From assembly GCA_021495925.1 (NCBI GenBank), contig JAKEKT010000136.1, positions 1 through 64,000 of the forward strand: 64,000 nucleotides of DNA, written 5' to 3'. Source of the stretch: Diplodia intermedia. Taxonomy: Eukaryota > Ascomycota > Dothideomycetes > Botryosphaeriales > Botryosphaeriaceae. Below, in pieces: positions 1 through 9,328 of this stretch (its first letter is position 1; every line of letters begins with the position of its first letter). Below the pieces are notes generated by a model, which ran no database searches, was not told the origin of the DNA, and saw nothing but the letters and a program-made list of their open reading frames with translations. The translations under genes and the position numbers were made by a program.

Positions 1-35
1 CTTTTTCCCCCCCCCCCCCCCCCCCCCCCCCACAG
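1..35. repeat. poly-C run
   Basis: Five T then 25 consecutive C (7..31) followed by ACAG. On the + strand it looks like a polypyrimidine tract plus a 3' splice acceptor, so it could be the end of an intron cut by the window edge; it could also be a simple homopolymer. Its length is likely to be unreliable in an assembly. Confidence 0.6.
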
Positions 36-121
36 TGCCTGGGCGCTGCCACCCACCATCCTTCTTGCCTGCGGCAACCCCTCATCTCCGCAAATCCACA
101 GTCGGTGCAACCATCTATCCC

Positions 122-555
122 ATGGACAGGCAGCATTTAAGCCGAGAAAGGCTTGGTCCCAACGCAACAGCGACTCTGACAGCGCTGGCAGCCTACCTGC
201 AGGGGAAATGGAGGTTCGGCTTAGAGGGCGCCAACTTTGCGGATGCCGACGATACCATCCGGCAACACATCCGCGATCTCAGGGCACACAACGAAGTACT
301 ATTGATACCCGCCTCCTATTTCCCTTGCTGACGAAAGGCCAGGTCTTCAAAGCAAAGCAAGCAAGCCTTGTCCAGTTCAGATGGAAAACAACGCTCCGAA
401 CAACAATCCCCACCTTCCTTGTTCCTCTCAAAGCGCCGCAACCCGGGTCCAGGATTGCTGCGGAATCATTCGAAGTCGGCGATGTCATATACATCACGGG
501 CGATGTGCCGCTTTCACCACCGCTTGAGCTTCTTTTGCTGCAGGACAATGACTAG
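122..555 (+). CDS. hypothetical small protein, two exons
   Basis: I do not recognise this gene. Reading from the ATG at 122, exons 122..295 and 343..555 give a 128-residue protein. The 47-base intron begins GTACTA, holds a CTGAC branch-like site and ends GCCAG, and the phase is kept (…RAHNE to VFKAKQ…). Without splicing the frame closes at 331. The C-terminal half contains a strand-rich stretch (ESFEVGDVIYITGD). No signal peptide or membrane segment is visible. Its stop overlaps by four bases the stop of the converging F-box fragment. The sequence reads like protein rather than noise, but no family supports it. Confidence 0.4.
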
Positions 556-824
556 CTCGGCTCGAACCTCGACCTGGGCTCAAATATGCAATATACGAGG
601 GCTTCTGATCCAATGCGCAACACCTTGATGAATCGACCGAACCGAAGGGCTTGGAGTGCATCGCCGGAGAGCATGAACTGCTTGACACTGAAGCATCGTT
701 GCCCGAAAGGAACGAAGCATTTACTGTCGAGGCTTCTACAAACAGCACGAAGATTAACCAGGTCGGTAGTATCGAGATGACTCAAAATCATCCAAAAAAG
801 TTCTGTTGGTAAATCTAGAGACAT
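552..824 (-). CDS. F-box domain protein, short or truncated
   Basis: A 90-residue frame starting at an ATG (822..824). Residues 4-40 match the F-box pattern: LPTELFWMILSHL, then DLVNLRAVCRSLDSK. Fungal F-box proteins use this motif to bind Skp1 and recruit a substrate to an SCF ubiquitin ligase. After it comes a short SVKQFMLSGDALQAL…IKVLRIG stretch of the kind that follows the F-box in many fungal proteins, and then the frame stops. Most family members are several hundred residues long, so this is either a truncated relic or a first exon whose continuation I could not find. A second F-box-like gene follows just upstream on the same strand. Confidence 0.5.
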   Translation of the reverse strand: MSLDLPTELFWMILSHLDTTDLVNLRAVCRSLDSKCFVPFGQRCFSVKQFMLSGDALQALRFGRFIKVLRIGSEALVYCIFEPRSRFEPS

Positions 825-926
825 GACGAAGTACGGATAGATCGAAGTGAGATAGAGACGAAGGGATGCTCATGGGTTGGAATTGCGGCTACTTAAACAA
901 AGCAAGCAAGTTTATAACCTTTTGCA

Positions 927-2332
927 TCATTCAGAACCATCCCAAACCCAATCGTTTGCGACGCCGTAATCCGTCTTCAGAGCCATGAATGCTTCAAAGG
1001 GATCCAAGTCGTGGACGGGCTCGCCCACGAGACACGGAACATTTTCCAGCGTGTATTGTCCCCAGAAGTGGTCAATGAATGAGAAGTTCCGGCTGGCCGC
1101 GGCATAATCCACCATGTTTGGCACGTGTAGAGTTTCCCTTGCAAACTCATACCAAACAGCAGCACCGACAATTACATGCGCATTTTCCGCGACTTTGGAA
1201 TCGATTTCGGCAAATCTGGAGAGGTTTATGCAAAGGCTCTCGCCATCAGCCAGTGCACGAAGAGCCCCGTGGGCACCAGCGCGCTCTGAAAGACGATATC
1301 CGTCTGGTATCAAAGATTCATCCGGGGGCGTGTCCACGCCTTGGACTGCTTGGCGAACCCGATTCAGACTCTAGACTCGGAGTGGCCTTGTCGATGTGGG
1401 GGACCTGTTCCTCGTCGGACTGTGCGCTTTGAGACTCGTCGCCGTTCGAGGATTCCGAGTGGTACACCCAGCCTGAGATGTCTGTCCGTTCAGGCTGGTT
1501 CCCGATCACTGCTGCGATCGTGTCGAGCACTTCCTGGAATTTTGCGTCCTCCGGCAGCTGGGGGGGCTGAAGCCTCCTGTCTCTTCGTCGCAGCAAAGTT
1601 CATGTGTATAGCTGTGTAGCCGGCCAGCATACACTGGAGGTGGCTTAGACGAATGTCGCACAGATGACGGAATGGTGCTGTGAGCACGTTCGTGCCAAAC
1701 TCCCCTTCGTCGAGTTCTTGAATATGGAAGATCACTGGGGTTTTCCTATCCCGTGCTACGCCCTGGATAGAGGTCAGGATGCCCTCTCTTTCGTGCAACT
1801 TGCACTTCGACAGCGCTCTGAGGGTTGCTGTTATGCCCAGCACCTCTCCACTCCTCGCCGTCTCTAGTGCGCTGTCGCGGATGGTTTGCTGGCATGCGCT
1901 ACAGCTACGAATTTGTCGTGATGCTCTCGCTAGTGGAGCCTCCCAAACAACGCCCGCCGTAGAAAGCGAAAGAAGCATGTCAAGGATGTCAGCAGGGAAC
2001 CACTGGGCAAGGAAATCCCACCCTCCGTCGTGGCGGGGGCAGTCTTCGGCGGAGAAGTACTCAAAAGCCCGAGGTCCGATGAGAACGGTGCCGGTGCGGC
2101 TCAGGCATTGGACCATTTGCTTCACGTTGCAGAATGACTTGCGGAAATGAGTGGCTGGATCCAATCGATTGTTCACGGTGTCCCTGAGTTGAGTGGTGGT
2201 GATGCCGTCCGCCTGTTGAGGATGGCCACCGGATGCGCCATCTTTCAAGCACGCCCTGACCACTGAGGCAACGTCTGAGATGGGAAGATACTGGAATACC
2301 TGGTCTCGGAGCTCCTGTGGAAATCGCCTCAT
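927..2332 (-). pseudogene. F-box-like gene with two homopolymer frameshifts
   Basis: Start is the ATG at 2330..2332 (MRRFPQELRDQVFQYLPISD), an F-box-like N-terminus with the P-E-L and L-P-I-S-D positions. The coding frame then changes twice: at a run of seven C on the coding strand (G at 1560..1566) and at a run of five C (G at 1324..1328). Dropping one base from each run gives one continuous frame of 467 codons ending at 927, including an acidic stretch (SNGDESQSAQSDEEQ) and a C-terminal FSFIDHFWGQYTLENV region. Both breaks are single-base gains in homopolymers, so sequencing or assembly error is as likely as true decay. If real, the protein stops soon after residue 290. Beyond the F-box I recognise no domain. 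Confidence 0.5.
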
Positions 2333-2490
2333 GATGGAATTCTTATTGTTGTGGGTATGGTTCCGCTTTGTGACGGAATACTTCACGGATGCGAGACTTT
2401 AAACGACGCTAGAGGTCACCAATAAGGCGACCCTCAATTATTTTGTCTTGCGCGAATATATGTACATCCCCCTAGGCGATTTCTTCCATT

Positions 2491-5010
2491 CTACGTCCGT
2501 GGATGCGTCAGAGAGACTCTTCCGGAATCATCAAGTGTCCCTTCATCGTTTACTATTTCAATCGGGGATTTTCGAGCTTTCGCATCTGCAACTACTAACT
2601 CACTAAACCCAACGGGATCCTTGGGAATGCTGATGCATGGCCTGTTCTGAGCAATTTCTTCTGGCAGGTATTCTGTCGTTTTCCAACTCTCATTCCGTTC
2701 TTCGTTGACGTCTGTGACCGATGCCAATGGCCGCCCCCCACCGAGCTCTCTCCGGGAGAAATTTGCGGCCGGAAGGAAATCAAAGAGCGCATCAAACGTC
2801 CTCTGCACCACCCGGTCAAAGAAGAATGTGCACACCGCTCCCGCCGCAACGACGACAGCTTGCCAAACGCAAGCCAACTCCTCCTCGGAATTTGTCACAA
2901 GGAGAAGAAGGAAGAATAGAACAGCCTGCATGCCGTACAGCCCGCTGATCAGATGTTTGACTGCACTTGGATAGAAAGACCCTCCAGCGCTAACGCGTCG
3001 TTTGTTGCCATGACTAGCGATATACCGATGGGTGGCGAGAATGAACGCGAAACATAATACCTCGGCGTAGAGGATGAGCGGTGAAATCACCGCGTAAATA
3101 AAGCCTGTGTTACGTGATGTGAGTTTTGTCATCGCCTACAATGGTGATAAACCACGTACCAACGCTTGCTAATGCTGTATAGGTGGGGAAATGGGTTCCC
3201 CATTCCGCTTTTTGCAGACCTTCAGCGCGCCTCTTCTGCTCGCTCAAAGATCTCCCGAGCAGGGGCTCCAAAAGCACTTTGTTGACGATGTCCTCCGTCT
3301 GTAGTAAGGTACTGCCACTGATTGAGAACGCTTGCAAGAGTAGGTACATCAAGAAATAGTTGCTTGCTTGAGGCACCGCTCTGATTATCGCATCCAAGGT
3401 CGCAACAAGGCCCTCCTCCATTTTGCTCTTCACAGCGACAAAGCCGGACGTGACGACAATGATGAAAAACAGTTGGATGAACAAGAAGCGGAAATAAAAC
3501 TCTTGCCCAACTTCCTCGGCAGTCTCTCGAGAAGGGGCGCCGTGAGCAATCGCGAGCTTCCTCAATATTGTGGACAGAGACCAGAGCAGGCATACCAGGA
3601 TTGCTGGAGGAATCACACCCTCGATCGCTCCCAGCAACCAGTCGGGCAGCGAGTCCAGCCAAGCAAGCCCAGGTAAAATGGGGGTCAGAGACGTGACCTG
3701 GGAAAGCGTGCCTGCGAAGGCCACTGGCACGGCAAAGAGGAAAACGAGTACCATCATGACCCCTTTGACAATCATACCCCTGTAAACGCTGTGCATCCAG
3801 CCAATAGACACGTTTTCCCAAACGACCTCCTCGGGCGAGTGAAAAAGGCACACAGGCATGACCGACCCGGGATTGTGATGTATCACTGCCTGTCGCAAAA
3901 TATGGGCCGGGGCGGGACGGGAAAATTGGACGAAAGCGGACCCAGATGCCGGCTTTTCTAGAAGCCGTTGAAGTTCTTCGTCGATTTCAGTAGCTACCCG
4001 ATCCCACCTCGCTTGCCAGTAGTGCTCCTCGTCTACCTTTTGGCCCCGGAACGGCAAGCCGGGCCAGATTGTTCGCCGGCAGGGTGCTGCAACACGTCTC
4101 AGGCGTTCCTCCGTTCTCTCCCTGGCCGCCTCGGTCTCTGAATTCCAAGCTTCTAGTGCTCGTCGTAGATACGCAGTTAGGGCGGCCTCTAGCCTCTGGG
4201 CAATCTGGCGGTGTTCTTTTACTTTCTGCATAAGGACGCTACAGTCCTTGTTCAGCCACACGGAACGGATTCCATCTTCGAATCCGCGTAGCAGCAACTC
4301 AACCCCCGATTTGGTCCGATAGGCCGCCGGGAGTGAAACGACAAGGACGGTATCTGCACAAGGCCTGCTTGGGTCAAGCCATTTTTCGCGAGAGTAGCTC
4401 GAGTACAATGTCAACTCAGTCCATACAACGAAACATACATAGAAGTTCGCCAGCACGCCCAGAATTGCATGAGCCCAGAACCTGTCTGTGTGGGTGGATG
4501 GTATATTGGCCCAGCTGAGACGATCCAGACCATTGATATTGCCTGCCTCATCACGGCCGTGGAGACTGTTGAGCGGTATCAAGACTGGTGGCAAGACAGC
4601 GGATAGAGGAACAAAGATTCTCAACAGTACGGTCAAATAACGCATGTGGAAGAATTCATCGGGACCGATGCTCCTGACGGCAGCGTAGTGATAGCTGCCG
4701 GAGAAGCAATCATACCAAACATTTAATACTTCGAGCCTCAACCAGCTACACAAGCTTCGAAATGAGGGCCGTGGAGACCTGTAGCTTGTTAATTCGTTGG
4801 CCCGACACGCGACAAGCTCCGAGCTTACCCGTGTTTCTGTTTTCGGGGTCTCCGAAGTAGGAAAAGGGAGAGCTGAGCAACGAATATGGCGGAAGATACA
4901 AGAATGGACGCCAAAAACGACGTCACCGAAGCGCCCTCTTTTGATCGGGTTTTATCCAGAGATGCGTCAAGTACACTCTCTGTAGATGACGGCTGTACTG
5001 CCTCCGGCAT
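2491..5010 (-). CDS. CSC1/OSCA/TMEM63-type osmosensitive calcium-permeable channel
   Basis: Exons (complement) 2491..3104, 3160..4778 and 4829..5010 give 804 residues; introns are GTACGT…ACACAG and GTAAGC…CTACAG. The N-terminal exon holds the first membrane helix (VTSFLASILVSSAIFVAQL), followed by LRLEVLNVWYDC and FFHMRYLTVLLRIFVPLSA, then a charged cytosolic loop with an RNA-recognition-like fold region, and a block of many helices including WLDSLPDWLLGAIEGVIPP, the QEFYFRFLFIQLFFIIVV helix and the conserved WGTHFPTYTALASVG region. This layout is the RSN1/DUF221 family: plasma- or endomembrane channels opened by osmotic or mechanical stress. Length is normal for the family. An upstream in-frame ATG at 5121 would add 37 residues; I prefer 5010 because the added part is not family-like. 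Housekeeping-type gene, probably outside the metabolic cluster. Confidence 0.85.
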
Positions 5011-5608
5011 TCCCAAGGACGCAAAAGTCTTAATGCGGTAAAGATGTTGTCGTTTCGTACTGTGGAAGGCTAAGTATCGAGAGCGTTGCGCCCGCATATT
5101 TTTGCTCACATTGTTCTCCATGGGACAAACACGCCAAAAACGGCGCCGTTCAAAATGGTTTCAAAGAATCAGCGGAGGTAGCGGCGCGGCTCCTAAACCG
5201 GCATGGAAGATACGAATGCCCAGTGGTGGCAGGCAGTATACAGCTGTAACAATCGGAGGGAGTTTATTCTTAGTGAGATGTAAGATCATGACTTGAGCTA
5301 AGATAGCAAAGAACAGGCATGTAAACCTCGGGGTTTGGACGTTTGGACCATCGGCCTTGATTGTGTCCCCCCTGGTACGTCGTCACAGACATGCGAAGGT
5401 AAAGACATCTTCCCATGAGATTCGTTCATTACTAACATCCAACGCCAACCCAAACCCCAAAGCTCCGCCCTCTTTTGGACTGCATCTGCGACAAAGGGAT
5501 GTAAGCTCATGCACAACGAACCACTTATTCTATCACACCTCACAGCAAGACAGTACGCGACCGACACAAGCAATCTTACAGCGATTGTAGCGGCTCAGTA
5601 AGCCAGCA
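5011..5608. other. intergenic, nothing recognised
   Basis: About 600 bases between the CSC1-type gene and the decayed gene that follows. Only short frames without protein character on either strand; I see no gene, repeat or RNA here. Confidence 0.5.
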
Positions 5609-6744
5609 TCACCAGTGAGGGGAGAGTATTTGGTCATCTGAACGCCGGGTATCCCGCGCCGCCTTGCTGAGTTCCAGCAGCTGCGACCAAGCCAGAACAT
5701 CTGCGAATGGATCGCCGTCTCCACCGAGCATCCACGTGAGCAACTGCTCGAGGTCCCTACGAAAGCCGCAAGCAAGAGCCAGCACGAACTCAGACGTTGC
5801 ACCGATGGGGTCCAAAAAGAAGCGGGCAGCACATTCGATACGGGCGGTACAAAAGGCCGGCATGATTGCTTCACGGGCATGACGGGCTATGGCGCAGAGC
5901 GTAGGGCGGAGCTGCGGGTGGTTGTAGGCGAGTGGGTTACACGTGAAAGCCTTGGCCAGCCAGACAGTAATGATGCTTTCAAGATGCGCCCGGACTTGGG
6001 GGGCATGAGATCCGACATGACTGGCACGATTGCGGCCCGTAACTTCAGGGTGAGCATCTTGAGTGCGCTGGTCCTGAACCTACAACTGAATGGTGGGTGG
6101 AGCTGATGGAGGCTGTGGCCGCGGCATCTGGATGGCAGCTGAAGAAGTGTTGGCTACCGTGGTGGGGGTTGGAAAGATACCAAGCACTTGAGTGGGTGAC
6201 CGCTGTGCCAAAACCGGTAGAGGTTGGTGGTGACGATGCGGGGGCATGCCAGCAGGAACTGGAATACGCGAGAAAGCAGGGAGGGGACAGGGGGCAGCAG
6301 GGAGCGAGGCGGCAGGACGGGAGACGGCTACACTGCATAGCCCGGCTCACTGAGGACGAAGTGGGTGCGGAGGATGCAGCCTTCGGGGAAGAGGCCAGCT
6401 TCGTGGATGACGGACGCCGCGTCTGCCTGTAAGATCTTCAGCGTGTTGAAGGCGAAAGAGGGGGGCGCCAAAGACGCAAGTGGGAAGACCAAGAGCAGCT
6501 GTCGGCGGCGGGCACGTCCGCGGACCCTGATGGAAACTTCAAGCGATAGCCGTATGAAGACGCCCAGAGCCTCATCAAGGTCCACGACGAGTAGAAGGCC
6601 GGCCTCGCTATTGTTGCAAGGTGACAGCGAACCGAGGACACGCAGGAGGCGGTCCTGGTCCCGCCATCCGATCAGTGCCTGCTCCTTGATGCATGACGCT
6701 CCCTCCCCGGCTTTTTGCACAGAGCAGCCTTGACCCGGCGTCAA
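5609..6744 (-). pseudogene. decayed member of an unnamed fungal family (paralogue of the gene at 58.7 kb)
   Basis: Exon 1 runs from about 6744 to 6351, a 92-base intron (GTGAGC…TTCCAG) spans 6259..6350, and exon 2 runs to 5609. Exon 2 is one frame interrupted by a single TAG (6080..6082), probably a former CAG. The N-terminal part (VFIRLSLEV…QLLLVFP…FVLS) follows the same order of motifs as the intact gene at 58715 (VFRISVPVAL…FFIIIDP…LQFLLKQPG). The C-terminal part (LRPTLCAIARHA…AFCTARIECAARFF…DLEQLLTWM) lines up with LRTRLAALGRFA…AFDACRAWCSALMF…DLAALLRWA there. A Pro/Gln-rich linker lies between. No convincing ATG exists, and the leader hairpin motif sits directly at its 5' edge. Function unknown; the homology is my by-eye alignment. 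Confidence 0.5.
6705..6735 (-). repeat. leader hairpin motif, copy E
   Basis: On the - strand: TCAAGGCT, 13 bases, AGCCGGGGAGGG. It is a diverged copy of the CCAAGGCT…AGCCTGGGTGGG element found near 8.0, 58.2 and 58.6 kb, and like the others it sits in the sense orientation at the 5' end of a gene. Confidence 0.5.
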
Positions 6745-7060
6745 AGCCGCAGCTCACTTTGGCCTGCTCCACTCGACGCACCAACCGAACCGCAGCACCC
6801 CAGGAAAGTTCTGCCGCGAACGGACCGAGCTACTGCGTTAAGAGCAGCTCTCACAGGGAAGAACCGAGCCACTTCGCCGAGCAGTTCGCCCACGCCAGAA
6901 CCGATTCACAGTGGCGAGGGTAGTCCGTTGTGTGGCCGAGGAAGTAAGACGATGGTGGCTAGCGGTGGCGATGACGTTGTAGCGATGCGATGCGCGGAGG
7001 CGCGGAGGTGCCAATGTGCGGAGTTGCGAACGCGTAGACGTGCTTAGGGTGGACACGCGA

Positions 7061-7252
7061 GGATAGGTACACGCGAAGACTGGAGCGCGTGAAGAGGAGG
7101 ATGCGTGAAGAGGAGGACGCGTGAAGAGGAGGACGCGTGAAGATGAAGACGCGCGAAGATGTGGATGTGCGAAGATGCGGACGTGCGAAGTTATAGATGT
7201 GCGGAGGTGTAAAGGTGCGGAGGTGCGGAGGTGCGGAGGTGCGGAGGTGCGG
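7061..7252. repeat. 16-bp minisatellite, about 12 units
   Basis: Twelve tandem 16-base units drifting from AGAGGAGGACGCGTGA (7109..7140, two identical copies) through AGATGTGGATGTGCGA to AGGTGCGGAGGTGCGG (7221..7252), the last being two 8-base half units. The + strand is strongly purine-rich. Further degenerate units can be traced upstream to about 6985. Long Ser/Arg/Pro-rich frames across it are translations of the repeat, not genes. Confidence 0.85.
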
Positions 7253-7676
7253 AGATGAAACGGCGCGCGACCGCAAGACTGCTTAAACCCCCCGCTAATC
7301 TAGTTTCGACTAGCGCCGGATACGTCACGTATCGTCGCACTTCCCGTCCCACCCGCTCTCTTCTTCCCATCCCTCCTCATCTTCTCATCAGCCCCCGCAA
7401 CTCCGCTGATGAGCTGCGCGCCAGTTGCAATTGATGGCCCCTGACGCGTCTGCCTCCGCGCCCCACAAGTTCGCGGGCAGCGGTTCACCCTCCCCGTCGG
7501 TTCTGCCGCGTTCCGATGCTGCCCGTCACCTCTTGTCCGGTCGCTCTTGCAGTGTTTCTATTTAGCGCGCCCGTCTCTGCCATCGTCCCCCGCTCTTTTC
7601 CCCCTTCACCAACACACGCTTTACGCCCATCATTACGCAATCTTAGCTGGTACGTGTAAGCTTGTTTCTTTGCAGA

Positions 7677-7711
7677 GTCAGAGCTGCTCCTACAAAGCCC
7701 GGGTGGGTGGG
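7677..7711 (+). repeat. leader hairpin motif, copy A
   Basis: GTCAGAGCTGCTCC…AAAGCCCGGGTGGGTGGG, about 85% like copy B 344 bases downstream. It directly follows a good intron-like stretch (GTACGTGTAAGC…TTTGCAG, about 7651..7675), suggesting that the motif begins an exon. Confidence 0.5.
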
Positions 7712-8020
7712 ATCACGTATACACGTGGGTTTGAGCTTCGAAGTTGCCGATGACCCTGTTGATGGAGCACTTTCCGTTGGTGTTATAGTTGGCAGGACAC
7801 TGCAGTTAGTTGTCTACCCTGTCAAACCCTCTGCAGTTGTCGCTGTATCAACGTGGCACTCTCGGGGGTGTACTCTGACGTAGCGGTTCCATGCCGTTAC
7901 ATGACATGCGGAGCCGTGACCCGTCACAGCCTTGTGCTGTTGGCCCTCCGCGCCGTCGCCGTCAATGGTGTCGGAGTACGCTTGGTGCCTCATCTGTCAG
8001 ACTCGGCATATTCGGAGCTT

Positions 8021-8062
8021 GGAGCCAAGGCTGCTCCTCCAAAGAAAGCCTGGGTGGGTGGG
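8021..8062 (+). repeat. leader hairpin motif, copy B
   Basis: GGAGCCAAGGCTGCT, a short spacer, then AAAGCCTGGGTGGGTGGG. CCAAGGCT (8025..8032) and AGCCTGGG (8047..8054) can pair with one mismatch. It lies about 60 bases before an ATG-GCT start at 8124, the same arrangement as copy C before the gene at 58715. A CTGAT branch-like site and ACGATAG acceptor-like end lie between it and the ATG, so a 5'UTR intron with a GTGGGT donor is possible. Confidence 0.55.
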
Positions 8063-8123
8063 CATCTCGCACTTCTGTGCGGGGGTTTTGCTTACCTCGC
8101 AAGCTGATATTGTACGATAGACT

Positions 8124-8629
8124 ATGGCTACTCATCCATTCTTCGATACTTTTGACTGCATTGTCCAGGAGTCGGCTCTCATCCAGTGGGTCGACACGGC
8201 GACGAAACAGAGCCGACATCTCGGGCAGCCGGGTCCGCCCCAGGACGCTGCTGCGGCAGACTTCTCCCTACTGCCCGAACCTGCGACTACCGTGGTTTCG
8301 ACCTTCAGTGGATCCGATGCCACCAGGGCCTGGTGTTGGACAACCGCGTCGAAAAGTCCAATGGACCTTTCATCCTGCCCTTGACCCTCAAAGACAAGAT
8401 TAAGGACCTGATTGATTTTGTCTACACGAAAGTTGACCGATGCGCTAACATATACATTCTAGACGAGGTGACGCAACTGCGACATGCTTCGTTGCGTGTG
8501 GAAGCTGCCCGTGCGGATGAGAATTTGGATGAAGGCATGGCTGTGAAGGAGTTTAGCTGTCGGTTGGCTTTCTGCGTTGTCATGGCGTTCTACAAGTCTT
8601 GGGGGAGTGCGGAATTGCAGACTGTTTGA
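8124..8629 (+). CDS. hypothetical, frame broken or intron unresolved
   Basis: Starts ATGGCTACTCATCC at 8124 just after hairpin copy B. The first frame (MATHPFFDTFDCIVQ…) continues about 86 codons; a second frame, open to 8629, carries the more protein-like stretch GFDLQWIRCHQGLVLDN… then LKDKIKDLIDFVYTKVD and EFSCRLAFCVVMAFYKSW. An intron or frameshift around 8260-8320 must join them, but I could not identify clean splice sites. No domain recognised. Position after the hairpin leader suggests a remnant of the same family as the gene at 58715, though I cannot align the proteins. Confidence 0.3.
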
Positions 8630-9328
8630 TGTGACAGTCACAGCCCGAGGCGGGGGTAGAATAGATCAAACAAGCCCACCAGTGCGACGAGCCAAGCTTC
8701 TTTCGTGGTCAGACGTCGCCATAGCCCCTGCGGGCTTCCGCCAGTGCGAAAGTCTGCTCCTCCCCTGGCCCGCCGCCATTTCCCACCACCCCTCGGCCGC
8801 GGGCCCGTCCCCGACAGCGTCTCGCCGGACACTGTTTTTTGCCCTCGGTTGCTCAGTTGTTGCAGCGGAGGATCCACTCTAACGCGTCAGTATGTCCTCT
8901 CTGGCGGCGTGAGGGCGACGAGCTTGTTTGCAATCGCCCGGGACGCGGTTGTCGTGGTGCTTTCGTCCGTCCGTCCTCTTGATCCGTTGGGAGCCGCCGG
9001 TCTGTCCACGACGTCCTTGTGGAAGGAACAGATCCCCCATCCTCCCTTGTCCGGCGTCGACGCCCGCAACCGACGGTGATTTCCTTCTACGCACGGCGTC
9101 CGGTTCTCACGGTGGTCTCAGGTTTGTTTTGGCTGGTGTTGAGATGAGACGGGACGGCCTCCGTCTCTGAGTGCCGGGCAGCCGTGCTCGTTCAGCGAGA
9201 GGGTGTTGGAAGGCGGCGGGGCTTGGAAGAAGAGGGGAGGGCTTCTTTACTGCGAGGTGGTCAGAGCGGGAGACGGGGTTTTAGTCGAAGACAGACAAAA
9301 GTTATTAGACTAATTTAAAAACTACACT
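8630..9328. other. intergenic, nothing recognised
   Basis: About 700 bases between the unresolved frame and the end of FAS alpha. Short frames on both strands mirror one another and none has family character. Confidence 0.5.

Noticed and set aside
7061..7252. CRISPR-like array
   Set aside because: The 16-base units are contiguous with no unique spacers and drift gradually, so this is a minisatellite; the DNA is also clearly fungal.
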